DNA of 64,000 bases from Parapristionchus giblindavisi. Taxonomy: Eukaryota > Nematoda > Chromadorea > Rhabditida > Diplogasteridae. The stretch covers positions 1,426,001 to 1,490,000 of the forward strand of contig CALSFV010000009.1 of the NCBI GenBank assembly GCA_943737045.1, given 5' to 3'. This document shows positions 11,056 through 22,979 of this stretch, in pieces (position 1 is the first letter of the stretch; the number at the start of each line of letters is the position of its first letter). The notes below the pieces were generated by a model, which saw nothing but the letters and a program-made list of their open reading frames with translations, was not told where the DNA came from and made no database searches. Position numbers and translations under genes: made by a program.

Positions 11056-14000
11056 CCAGAGTACACTTTATACAAAATTTACACCAGATTTCGTTACTAT
11101 TTAGCAAAATTGACAATCGTTCGATACTACTCAATTGTTAAATGATCGCGGGTACATATAAAATCATGCATGATCCAGCAAATTCCATGATGATGCATGG
11201 TCATTCACGATTCTTGATCATGCTCGAATTTTCCGTGATCTTGCATGGAATTTCAGAATCAATACATGATCACGGATATTCCATGCACGATGCACGACCG
11301 TGCCACTAACAGATAGTGACTAATTGCACAAATTATACGTGATCATGCATGGATTCAAACATCTGAGCACTTTACAATGATACTAAAACACATACTTATT
11401 AATCCTTGGTGGGAATATCCTCCTCAGTCATCCAGCTCCTTCTTCTTCATAATCATAACTAAGTTCATTGACTGCATAGACACGACGATCAGATTCTGTA
11501 ACTACAAACAAAATAAGCGTTGAACAGCTGCTTTACAGAACAGGAAGAATAACTTAAAAAGATTAAGCAATTCAACGAATAAGCTATACACGAACAGATT
11601 ATCGAAGGTGCGTGTAGCTTTATGGCAACATAATAATCAACTTTTAATAAGAAATAGAGGTAAATGCACGAATAAATTCATTGAACGTCAAAAGAAGAGA
11701 AAAGAAATGAAACAGCTCCTTCATGGAAACGGTAAGAAATATCGTCAATTAGTATCATGAACTGACTTTTTAAACTGAACTCATAAATTGATGTGCCAGT
11801 TATATAAACTATTTTTTAATGTCACTATGATGCATTATGGGAATTTTTCATTATCCATTGTCACATATGCGAAAATTATCTTGCACATATTTATTTCAAA
11901 CATATAGCCATTTAATTTCTTATTTTATTGATTTTTAGCACATTTATTGAAGATGGATCAATCATAACTAGCTTAAAATCACTTCAATTTGGTTTTCTCA
12001 CCTAAAAAGTCTACAATGTTATAAAAAATTCATAAAAGAATATGCAATCGGATAGAATTCTCACATTGTTCTTATATTTGGTTGAAATGCCCTCGAAACA
12101 TCGTTTCAACCATTCATAACAAACAGTTAAACAATTTATGATATGCTTCTTGCATAGGAAACACTCGCAAAAACGAACTATGCTGCTACGCAAGAGTTAC
12201 GGTAAGTCGCGCGCGTCTTGCAGTAAGTCGCGTGAGAGTTGCTGAGTGCCTTAAGTCTCCTTAAGTCGCGCGTGATACCGCGACTTCACTTTAACCCGCG
12301 CGCGAGTTGTCACTACCCCGCGCATAACTCGCAAGTCGTCGATATCGCGCGCGCGACTTGTCACTACCCCGCGCGCGTGTCGCGCGGAAAGTCTGGAGTA
12401 TTAGCTTTTTTAAAATAGATCTTAATAAGATTAAATCGGATTTATATAAAAAAGAATAAACAACAAATGACAAACTCTCTCGTGGTGAACACGCCCAGGC
12501 ATCGGATGGTCTCGCGGATCGCACATCGCGCGCTCTCGTCCGTTCACCGCTTCTGCGAGGAGAACCTCAAATTAGCATAATAGTAAATAAACAATAATAA
12601 ATAACAATAGTAACTAACAATAAGCATATCACAATTATTATTATAAGCGATCGCAAATGAAAAGAAGAACTGCTTTCACACTTTCAGCGAAGCCATACAT
12701 TAATGTGCGAACGCGAATTCAACAGGCCTGCGCCCAATCGCTATCTTTTTGAAAAATTATGTGAAATAAAAAGTAAATATAATACCTGCAATTGTTCGAT
12801 GAGCTCATCTTTAGCCTCCGCTACTTGCAGAGGTTGGCCTCTGAGAAAAGGTGAATATTTTTACTATTTCATTAGCAAAAGTATTTGAAAAGCGGGAGAT
12901 TATTCGTACATTTTATGTGAATTCAATCAAACAATCAAATTAAATCAATCAATAAATAAATGAATAAATCAATCAATAAATCAATAATTCTCACCTAGAT
13001 GACGCCGACGCGTACCACGTGGGCAGGAATCCGACACCCGACAGCACAAAGCGCAGCTTTCGCTTCGCGTGAAGAAACGCCGCACACTGTGACACGTTCT
13101 CCGATGAGTAGTAGGGACGGGAGGGCAGGGTCTGTGAGAGATGTGATATGATAGGGGAGTACTGAATTGCGGTAAGATGAGTGGGTGAGGAACAAACAAA
13201 CATAGAATACGGTGCGAAAAAGCCATTATTTTTAGCAATCACGTAAAGTAATAGTAATATTCTTTCTTCTTTGATGGTCTAATCTTGACATCATCATCAC
13301 TATTTCCTAATTTACACGGAGTTTTGTTTGTACACTCTCTAGAATTGCGCCGTGCAGTCTCACCTGTACGGGCAATTCGGGTATATTCTTTCTTTAAGAT
13401 GGTCTAATCTACGCGTAAGTATTCTAATACACATTTTGCCTTGTTTCCGAGAACACTCACTACAGTGCAACCGACAATGAGAGAGAAAAAAAGGCAATTA
13501 CGGGACAGTCTATAGCTGTGAAAATGTGAGTTTTTTCGTTTTGAGAGTATAATCTCTACAGTGCAACCAGTCTCTCACCTGTACGGGCAGAGGTGGTGCC
13601 GTTTCGATCGGTGGATTGGACAAATCCGAGTCGGAGAGAGGGTCAACGAGGACGACTGGCTGCTGTTGTTGGTGTTGTCGTGAGTACTTGGTCAGGATGT
13701 CATCGGGCGAGGACTCGTCCAGTTCTGCAAACGTGTCAACAATGGATTTTAAATATTGATTTTTTTTAAATTCGTGATTTAGAACACTGAAAACTATTGA
13801 TTAAAGAGAATTTTCGGGGTTCCCAGAATCAATATCAATCAATAAAAACAGCTCCTGAAAATCAATCAATATATTGATTTCAATATATCAACGATATATG
13901 CCAAAACACCATCAATTTGTTGATCTAATTCAGTTTTCCATTTGGTAAAGCAAGCCCGCTGTTTCATTTGATACATATTGATGGAAAATCAATTATCGAT

Positions 14001-14899
14001 CGATAATGCTTCTCTAGATACCGTATCCCTCGCACACGTACCATCTCGTCGGGAGCTCTCCACACTCGGCAAATCGTCCATAGTGGCCGATGCTCTCATT
14101 GTCGCCACGTTTCCTGACGAGAAGAAATCGATTATTGATTGATTAATTTTATTATTGATTAATTTATTCGATTAGTATTGATTCATCAATTGATTAAGGT
14201 AATTTCTAACCTAAGGAAGACCCTTGGCTACTTCAAAATACAAAGTAAAATCGATTAACCAATGAATACAGTACCGTCAAACTACCGTACCTCTCTTCAT
14301 CTTGTCTCCAATCCGGTGTGGACCCTGCAGGATGGCCGCATTCTTCGATCGCATATCGATCGAGAACTAAAATGGATTGATGATATTCAATTCAATATTC
14401 AATAACCCATTCTTCTTGAATATCAATGACTATATATCAATGAATATCAATGACTACCAGTGAGTTCTCGTCTCAGACAATTCATATTATCCAACGTCAC
14501 TCTATTAACCCGCTTGTAGAAGTGATGCAGAGGTAATCAAGACCCGAATAACAAATATTCTCAATAATAAATATTCTCACAAACAACAAAACAGCATAAG
14601 CGTGAGTGTGCTTCATCCACGATGGTCTACTCAACAGAGCAACCATAATCCTGCCAAGCCAGCCGTGACAGTGACCTGTCGCTTTCTCGTTTCTCGCTCG
14701 TATGATTATTCTGCATTCACTTTCCTGCTTCGATAAGCATCCCGTGTTCTCGCTGGGATCCAAACAATAGAGTCACAAACGGCAAAACAACCCGAGCCAG
14801 CCTATCAGTGACCTGTGGGTTTCTTGTCTCAATGACAACTGATTACTGCACAACTCCCACCCCTCTTCTTTATCCATCTCAATACCGTCTAAATACTAA

Positions 14900-15769
14900 A
14901 AGACAACACAAGGTCTCAGAGGTAGTTTGAGATGCAGACAAATATGGAGATAGACTCAAGAGAAAGAGACATAAAACCAAAAGCCAACTTCCGTTTTTTA
15001 TCCTGTGGCCCTCAATCTTTTGCAATCCCATGTCTAACACTCAACATAAAAATTTATTTCATTAATTAAGCAATCAACAACCTATTGCAGTATACATTGT
15101 GGAAAGATCAAAGATCAAAGATCAAAGATCAAAGATCAAAGATCACCGACTGCTTATTACGCTCGGGGAATATAAGTGAACAACGGGAGAGAAAGAGGAC
15201 ATATTAAAGATATTATCGATTGATTGATGGGCGAAAGGGTTGAAACCTCATTTGAAGGAGTTGATCAATTGTTCGGAGAGGGGATTGGTTGTGTGAATCC
15301 AGATATAAGGGGCATATAGCAGATTATGAATATTATGAAATTTGATGGAATAAATAAATAAATATATAAATAACATAGACCAACATTCAAACGAACTAAA
15401 GAATTACTTGGCAACTTTTCTAGGACCGCTCACCTAGATAACACAGCAGGCAAATGGACCCCGAGGCAGAATACAGTGAATACTGGGAACATATTGCCTG
15501 TGCAGACTCGCCGAAAGCATTCGGAAGTCACTTTCCTTGCCTGAATCCATCTATCCCCAAAGAGTAACTATCGGTAGTGGGCAGTCAAAAACAATCAAAA
15601 TGAGGCAAGACTGGGGAAGGCATATAGAAAGGGACAACGGAAGTCATCGGTCTATCGTCTACTATAATACATAGGGAACAATTGCTTCATCAGAGGAAGA
15701 AGATTCGAAGCCTAAGGAAGTTTATCATTGAGGTACAAAGTTCAAAGATCAAGGTTCAAAGATCAAAGA
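14900..15769. other. Spacer between TADA1 end and duplicated copy A
   Basis: No gene is seen. Homology of copy A to the GAPVD1 intron ends near 14890. The spacer holds a (GATCAAA)n run at 15104-15147 and sequence with no recognisable coding potential. It would contain the TADA1 3' untranslated region. Confidence 0.6.
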
Positions 15770-18747
15770 TCACTGCTCTCCACCTGTCACGGTTTCAGGC
15801 TCAGTGTTAGGCTCGGCGAATTTCATCATCAACTTCTTCTTCATCTCCTCGTCATGGAAGTGCGTCCATAATGCTGTGCCGTCGGCCATCTGAAAGATCA
15901 AAGATCAAAGATGAAAAAACAAAGATCAAAGTTCAAAATACAAAACACAAAGATCACACAACCCACCTCTAGACCATCACGGAAGTCGCGTAGCGTCAGT
16001 CTGTGGCGTGCGCGCTGCGCCGTAGGATCCCTGAAAAACAAATTAATAAATTTAAATATCAAGAATTAAAGGAGTACAATAACCCATAAATCAATAAATC
16101 AATCAATAACCGTACGTCGTGGTGTTCAGCCGCAGTGCGCCTGACGGCGCGACCAGATACGGTAGACGAATCTGAATAACAAAGGAATGAGTAGAATATT
16201 TCATAAGAAAAATCGATAATCTTTTGCATAGCGATAGATAAAAATCAATAAAATCAGATATCGATCATACCTTGACGGCATCTTCTATGATGCCCTTGAT
16301 GTGGTAGACAAGCGCCTCGGTCACGATCTCTCCGACGTCCGGAGGCATCTGAAATGAGATATACACGTTTTCTTCCTCACTTCCTTCCACTCCCCCCCCC
16401 AGTCGGTTCTTTGTTTCGCATAATGCACTTATTGTTAGAGAACATCGCAATGACCCTTTGTTCTCGTGAAAATGTGAGATGCACAAAAATGTATGATTCC
16501 CATGCCACAATGAGATCGCCAATTCATCATAGCAGCCGGCGGATTTATGTTTCACCAATTGCAGATAAGATTGGCGATGAAAAGGAGCAACAATCGTGCT
16601 CCGTTACCAATACAAATAAATAAATATACAAATTGTTAGTTGTGGCGAAAAACCTTATATACTCGTCTATTATTATTATTATTAATGCTCCTTTCAAAAG
16701 TAAAAAAAACGAAAAGAAAAGAAAAGCAGAGAATACTCTCCTCGTTTCACACACTCTCTCGCTTCTTTTTCTTTTCTTTTCGTGACTTTTGAACACTATG
16801 AGGTATAGCAGGAGGGGATTATAAACTTAGACCTACAGTACCGTGCAAAAGTCTGGACGCAAAATTCGAATTGTTATAACTTTCTACGTCCTTGGCCGAT
16901 CGGCCTCGGTTAAATTTTATTATATAGTATAAACATTGGAGAAAATTTTGATGGTATCGATTATCACCTACGGTGATGAAATGATTTCATCATACTCAAA
17001 ATGCCGAGGTGTGATCCAAAAAATAGGTTTATTCTCAGGTAGATTTTTTCTGTGAGTCCAATTTTTTTGTGAGGAACGAACAACTATCAGTGAACATTTT
17101 AAGCCATTAACCACGTTGATTGCATACCGCAATAAGGAATGAGCTAATTTCGCCCGAGCCATCAAAATTTCGTAAAAATGCCATAACTCAGTCCGTAGTT
17201 GAGCTACAGGCCCAGCCGGGCCTAAACATCTACAAAGTGGCGAGATTACAGCAATTCAATTATGACTCTGCCCATAAAAATTTCGTAATATTTTTGCACC
17301 ACACACACTCTCTCGCACATTCCTTGCCTTGTCAACAAGAGAAGCTGATTGTGAGAGTATCAAATTAGCCTACTTGTTAGGCGGCACGATCTTAAAGGCA
17401 TACCTAATTTGAAACTTCCCGCTCTGGTAATGCTCTCTCGCTTTCTTTGTCTACGAGAGAGCGTAGTCTGAGTGTAGAGTTTCAAATTATCGCGGGGCCT
17501 TTTAGCAAATGCACATTGTAATTAATACACGCCATTTCAAGTGCCGCGGTGCCGGAAAAACTAACAAAGAAGGAGATAAAGAGAGAATAGTAGAAATGGG
17601 GTAGAGAATGGGGAAATGCCACTAGTATTCATGGTGAGACTTCCAGTCGTGCATTTTCATGTTTCACCATTTCCAGAAATTCACAACGCCTATGAGCATA
17701 ATGATGATCATCATTATCTCTTTCTCTTGATAATTATGTTATGAACTCCTTCATTGTATTTGATGGAATAAATAAAATAAATAAATGACAAATCAATATC
17801 TCCCCCACCTCCTCAACGCCTTCCTTTGCTCCTCTCAGATAGAACAACGTCGTTATCGTGGATTCCGATGGTAGCGCATACGATCTCTTCGTCGACTGTG
17901 TCTTACTGTCAGATGGTCGACCAAAGGAGGTCGATGCGCCCAGTGACATCTGTATAGGGATTTATTTATTTATTTAGTTATTTATTTATTTATTTATTTA
18001 TCGTACACCACAAGGGTGTATCCATGAACGGTGGCAAACGTGACGTCACAAGCGTAGGTGGAGGATCTCTCGCAAACGCCTCCGCCTACGCTTGTGACGT
18101 CACGTTTGTCTGCAAACTGTATGCCACCGTTAATGTATACGGTCCTGAGGGCGGTGTTTAACATAGTTATGAAAGTGATCTTTGATCTTTAACTAGCTGA
18201 GTTCAATCAACCAACAGCAACTAAAGGTTTTCGAGAGCAATACACAGATGACTATCTCGCGACCGTAGAATGACGCTACCGTACCTCGCATCCGTCAAGT
18301 AGGTGCGTGAAGAGGCGTTCGTGAGCGGCGTGTACGGTAGGTGGCAGAATCGATTGGATGAGTTCGTCAACATCGACGAGAGTGGCGCGACCACGAATAA
18401 ACCGCACGAGCACTGCCATGTAACTGGAGGAGATATTGATCGGTTGGCTGATTACGGTAACGATATTGATTGATTATTGTAACTGATTGCCTGATGATTG
18501 GTATCGATCGATTACCGTAATCAATAAAGATATTAACAGTAACCCTCTCATCAATAGTTCATTGAACGGTCAATCATCAGACATCTGCCAATCGATAATC
18601 ACCATCGACTACCGTATACCTATCCATGGACGATTGATCGTCGGCGAGTCCCACACAGATCTCCCTGACTGCATTTCTCATCTCAGCGTACGTTCGTTTC
18701 CTCTTTTCCATCTTCTGCTCACGCTCTCGCTCGTCCCACTCATCCAT
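15770..18747 (-). CDS. TADA1: TADA1/ADA1-like SAGA coactivator subunit (7 exons)
   Basis: Exons: 18747-18620, 18423-18285, 17949-17809, 16348-16271, 16171-16116, 16030-15967, 15889-15770 (726 nt, 241 codons, phase consistent throughout). TADA1 (yeast Hfi1/Ada1) is a structural subunit of the nuclear SAGA histone-acetyltransferase complex. Residues 22-90 fit the family N-terminus: an amphipathic helix, then YMAVLVRFIRGRATLVDVDE and an H-rich helix ending LFTHLL. Residues 137-162 (VTEALVYHIKGIIEDAV) fit the histone-fold helix of the family, followed by LTLRDFRDGLE. The ATG is preceded in frame by a stop upstream. The protein is shorter than the roughly 335-residue human protein, mainly in the middle and at the C-terminus. 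It starts 939 bp downstream of the GAPVD1 stop on the same strand. The assignment rests on pattern similarity only. Confidence 0.75.
17395..17503. mobile_element. Palindromic element, AGCTAATTT...GCTCTCTCG family
   Basis: This is an element of about 110 bp in TADA1 intron 3 with inverted arms (AATTTGAAACT / AGTTTCAAATT) and a central GCTCTCTCG...CGAGAGAGC hairpin. Relatives are at 27037-27157, 27594-27706, 45139-45243 and 55030-55136. Confidence 0.75.
18022..18142. mobile_element. Short inverted-repeat element in TADA1 intron 2
   Basis: CATGAACGGTGGCAAACGTG at the left is mirrored by a related reverse complement ending CCACCGTTAATG. The core is GACGTCACAAGCGTAGG and its inverse. It belongs to the same family as 28611-28755. 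Confidence 0.75.
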
Positions 18748-19685
18748 CTCAATTTTCTTCTCAAAAATCAATTTAAATATTACTAATCAATCAACTAAGG
18801 ATTACTGTATTCTCCAAGGGGCGGAGCTGAACTACTAAAAATTTGTATCTTTAATCTCTCAGATATCACTATTTCCAGTATCCATCCGACTGGTTGCACA
18901 TTTTTGCATAAATACACGAACTTTAATTAATCTTTATCACCATAGTACATATTAATATTAAGAACAATTACCAGTTACGGTTGTTAGCAAAATTACAAAA
19001 AAATGTGTGTAAAACTATCACTTCCATGGTAGGGTTGGTGTAGGATATCTGCATAATACAAATGAGGAGGGGACATTTTGATCGACTATTCAGGAATAAA
19101 CTCTAGATGAGAAGTTCAAAAGCGGCGAAAAGAAACGAAAAAGATGAAGCTAGTGTGTTAGCAGAAGAAAGAATCTTTGACGACAAAAGTCCTCTCGTTT
19201 CTCCTTTTTTGAACGGAGAATTTACTGGTTACGGTATGATTATTGATTGAAAATCGATAACCATATCCATTAACCACTCAAACAATCACCAAATCAAATC
19301 AGGTTCAATAAAACAGGGTCCATCGGCAAAGTTCTAGAATCATACAAAGTTCCGGTATGACAAAATGGGTACAATTTAGCTAATTTTTTCTACTTAAAAT
19401 GTCATTTGTCCGAATATTGATTATCGATTAGTAGGGGAAACAAACGAAACTCACATAAAACAGATATACACAATACTATGCAAGTATAATAAAAGATACA
19501 CAAATCGATTTCGACTAGCATACAAGATTTTGTTCGAATTAATGTAATAAGTTATATATGTAAATTATTACAATAATAATAGGGTGCATTATGTTAACAG
19601 GGATATCATAGATCAGGCGACCACAGTATCCTCAATATCACAGTGTCAAGATCAAGAATCAAAGATCAAAGATCAAAGATCACAT
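18748..19685. other. GAPVD1-TADA1 spacer
   Basis: This 938-bp spacer between the GAPVD1 stop and the TADA1 start holds no gene and no obvious mobile element. It is conserved as recognisable homology in copy A (about 1130-2038) and copy C (63441 onward), including TGTTCGAATTAATGTAATAA and CAAAGTTCCGGTATGACAAA. It should hold the GAPVD1 3' untranslated region and the TADA1 5' region. GATCAAA runs sit just after the stop codon. Confidence 0.6.
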
Positions 19686-22600
19686 CTACAGGAGCGTCTT
19701 GATGTACTCGATGGCAGCAGTGAACTGGGTCCACCAGTAGGCGTCACTTCCGTCCATTTGATTGGTGAAGAATCCATCCACATACTGTACATTGGATAGG
19801 AGAGCGGGAGGATTTGCCTGAATATGAACGGATTATGATCTTTGATCTCTACTTTGATCTTTGATCTCTACTCATCGGAAAGTCATTCAGTCAAAGAAAA
19901 GCATGCGTACTTCACGAAAAATCAATATTTGAACGTATACACTTCTCAAAATCATATAGTTTGCACAACTTTTTCCGCGATAAGCAAATACAATCCGCGC
20001 TAGTCAGCATCATCTTTCATATTTCAACCCTCTTTTTTTAAATCTCCCATGCTCAGCTATACGGTATGTGTTCCTTGGGCCATAACATGGTCAGACTTAT
20101 GATTAGAATTTACCATCACGAGTACGTATACGAGAATGGGCGTGACGTCATCAGCGGCAGCGGGACTCGATGACGTCAGAGCGAGCAGATTCGAGATCGT
20201 CTCGCATGCACGACTGCAGAGAATATTATTAATATTAATTTGTTCAATTGTTGGAATGACAGGCTTTGGCCTAGAAGACAAAAAGTTCTGAAAACAAAAA
20301 AGTGCGATCCTAGTTCCTGAAATGGCAAAAAGGAAACAAAGAATCAAACGGAGAGAAATTACAATGATCTATACTAATACTATTATTGGTTTAAAAAAAA
20401 CTAAAATACAAAAATCTTAAGCGATTTCAACTCTCAAGTGACATAAAAGAAACGCAGATTCAACGGGAGGAAAACATTGTTCTCAAAACATCAAATTTCA
20501 CCAAGGTCATAATGCGAATCACAAATAGCTCAATCAAAAAAGGCAACTGCTCAATAAATCAACAATTATACCGTAACCAATAAACTACCGTAATCCTCAT
20601 ACCTGACGCAGGCGAGCTTGTCTCGGGGCGATTTGTACGCATTTATGACGGCAATTTCGTGTTGGGCGGATGGCCATGGGCACTCTCCACGCAGGGCCTA
20701 AATTGAACTTTGATCTTTGACCAATACATAATTTAATCCTAAATTGATCTTTGATCTTTCGTGTTTAATCGAGCCGCTTTATCCCTGCATATCATGCTAA
20801 TCTGATAAAACAAACAGCAAATTATGTTAAATACTTCTAGTATTGCACTAATTACAGGGCACCAATACTAGTTACAGTAACCAGGTCACACGGTAAGTCA
20901 ATAGATCGATACCTCGGGAATCGCGAGTACTCCGTGCGCCGGCGAAACGCTGGCGGCCAGTCGCTGCAGCGCCTTGTACAGCACCCTGTAAGGAATAGTC
21001 AATCAATTGAACGCAGCGATCAAAGATCAGTGATCAAAGATCAAAACTCACTCGTCTCTGTAGATGTCGGCGTCGTTATTGGGATAGAATGCCATATGGT
21101 AGATGCGGCCCATGAGCAGACGTTCGACACACTTGCGCGCGTATTCACGCTGCAAAGACCATATTGATTAAGGTTCTGCTCAAAATTGGCTGGAAAAGAA
21201 ACGAAAATCAGAGAATACACTCTCCTCGTTTTACACACCCTCTTTTTACTTTTTTTACACACACTCGGCGAATTTCAAGAGGAAACAAAAACAAGAACAA
21301 TAAATCAAGCTCACATGATTGATATTTGCCGCCCGGAAGACGCCAGAGGCCTCCAATTGGCGCCAGAGATTGCCAATGTGCTCCTCCACCCACTCCGTCT
21401 TCTCGTCCTGATAATTATTTATGATTATTATATATTATATTATTTAAATTCTTTTTTTATAATATGTTGCTTATACTAGATTTCTTCATTCATTAAACAT
21501 TTCTTCCGGTATTTTAACACTATTTTATTATTCATTTATTATTACCTGAGCGTACAGGGCGACAAACTGCGAGTCCAGTTGCTGCAACAGGGTCGGATGG
21601 CGAGAGGGAATGTAGAATCTGTGATTTGACTGAATATTTCAAAAGTAAAATATTGATTGAATTCTGGATGCAAATCGACACACTGAAGCAGATTTTGAAG
21701 AAACATAATCGACAAATCGATATTCAATCAATACCGATTGATCCACATCTCCACCAGACACTCTTCAGCCAGTGATTTCTCCCGTTGAACACGGGCTGAG
21801 AGCCGCTCGAGGGCTGCCTGTAATCAATCAATAATTATGTTATTATACATTTATTACAAAAACCATTTGAAATGATTTCAACCAATACTATACCGTACCT
21901 TCAACCAAATAAAAAAATCAATAACTCAGCATTCACAGTACATTAACGAAAATACTACCTTAGCTACCATACCCCTCCTTCTACCGTATCCAATAAATCA
22001 ATCACTACCGTAACCAATCAATCAACGACTACCGTACCTGTAGTCTCAGCAGCGACAGTCTCGACTGCTGCAGGTAGAGTGTGTAGGAGGCACGACGTCG
22101 ATGATCCTCGCGCAGTGAACGGAGCAGTTTGCGCACTCTGACACAAATATTATGAGTCTATTTTTAAATTTTACTTGACATGTTTCACTTTTGTTCCTTC
22201 ATTTTCACGGTATTTGCAAATAACAATTGAATATTGCATACTAGCTTCTTTAAAATAGATCTTAATAAGATTAGAACTTATTTTGAAAATAAAAATAATA
22301 AACAATAAATGAAACAAACTCTCTGGTGGTGAACACGCCCAGGCAGCGTATGGTCTCGCGGATCTGAGCGCACAACGCGCGCTCTCGTCCGTTCACCGCT
22401 TCCGCGAGGAGGACCTTTAATCATAATAATGCTTATTTACTAGTTATAATAGTAAACAAGAATATCACAATCATTATTATAACCAAAAGTCAATGATGAG
22501 AAGGATTGCTTCCAAAATTTCAGCGCAGCCATATACCAATGAGCAAACGCGAATTCAACAGGCTATCGCTATCTATCTCGGTGAGAAATTTCGAAAAAAA

Positions 22601-22979
22601 AAACGATAAATTAAAATAATAATTAAATACCTGCAATAGTTCGATGAGCTCATCTTTCGCCTCCGCCACTTGCAATGGTTGACCTCTGAAAAAGGCAAAT
22701 ATAATAAATCCTTCATTAGCAAAAGTATTTGAAAAGCGGAAGATAGTTTATTCGTAAATTTTCTGTGAAATCAAACAAACAATCAAACAAATAATCAAAC
22801 TGAGTCAATCAATCAATCAATCAATCATTCAATAAATCTCACCTCGATGACGCGGACGCGTACCACGTTGGCAGGAATCCTACGCCCGATAGTACAAAGC
22901 GCAGCTTTCGCTTCGCGTCAAGAAACGCCGCACACTGTGACACGTTCTCCGATGAGTAGTAGGGACGGGAGGGGAGGGT
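19686..22979 (-). other. GAPVD1: GAPVD1 exons 33-44: helical bundle and VPS9 domain
   Basis: Exons: 22979-22843, 22685-22631, 22414-22320, 22137-22038, 21817-21735, 21618-21546, 21407-21315, 21149-21052, 20985-20913, 20697-20603, 20213-20114, 19817-19686. [20 protein letters not shown] and [15 protein letters not shown] are the helical region. The VPS9 core follows: [62 protein letters not shown] and [17 protein letters not shown] ending in TAG. The conserved acidic-aromatic face of VPS9 exchange factors (ADDVTP and the following YV) is intact, so it should be an active Rab5-type exchange domain (family knowledge). Confidence 0.95.

Larger units (their letters stand above)
7221..12398. mobile_element. 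5.2-kb element with CTCCAGACTTTCCGCGCG ends
   Basis: The ends are inverted: CTCCAGACTTTCCGCGCG at 7221 and CGCGCGGAAAGTCTGGAG at 12398, each followed inward by GC-rich CGCGCGACTTGTCACTACCC repeats. TA flanks both sides. Copy B has the uninterrupted sequence GCATACTAGC at this point (near 22236), so the insertion is clear. No transposase is recognisable. The interior is AT-rich and carries a 2.5-kb foldback element, a CATAGGTCGAA element, and short direct words such as GATCATGCATG around 11170-11350. Confidence 0.8.
2039..14366 (-). pseudogene. GAPVD1 3' partial duplicate (copy A), pseudogene
   Basis: Copies of GAPVD1 exons 30-44 lie in order: 14366-14291, 14113-14042, 13724-13579, 13131-12995, 12840-12786, 12565-12476, 7122-7023, 6576-6495, (exon 38 missing), 4007-3915, 3636-3539, 3488-3416, 3171-3081, 2664-2565, 2170-2039. 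Several lesions break it. Exon 35 lacks 5 nt and exon 37 lacks 1 nt. Exon 38 (73 nt) is gone. Exon 42 has TGG changed to TAG at 3148-3150 and lacks 4 nt. The remaining exons, including the last VPS9 exon, keep frame and splice sites. There is no RasGAP half and no start codon. A transcript could still exist, but no VPS9 domain could be translated from it. Confidence 0.92.

Noticed and set aside
12981..13242. Overlapping minus-strand frames around 13.1 kb
   Set aside because: They are shifted frames over the copy A exon 33. The conserved frame is the exon itself.
15104..15147. Evenly spaced GATCAAA repeat considered as a CRISPR-like array
   Set aside because: The unit is 7 bp with no spacers. 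It is a simple tandem repeat found throughout the introns and spacers.
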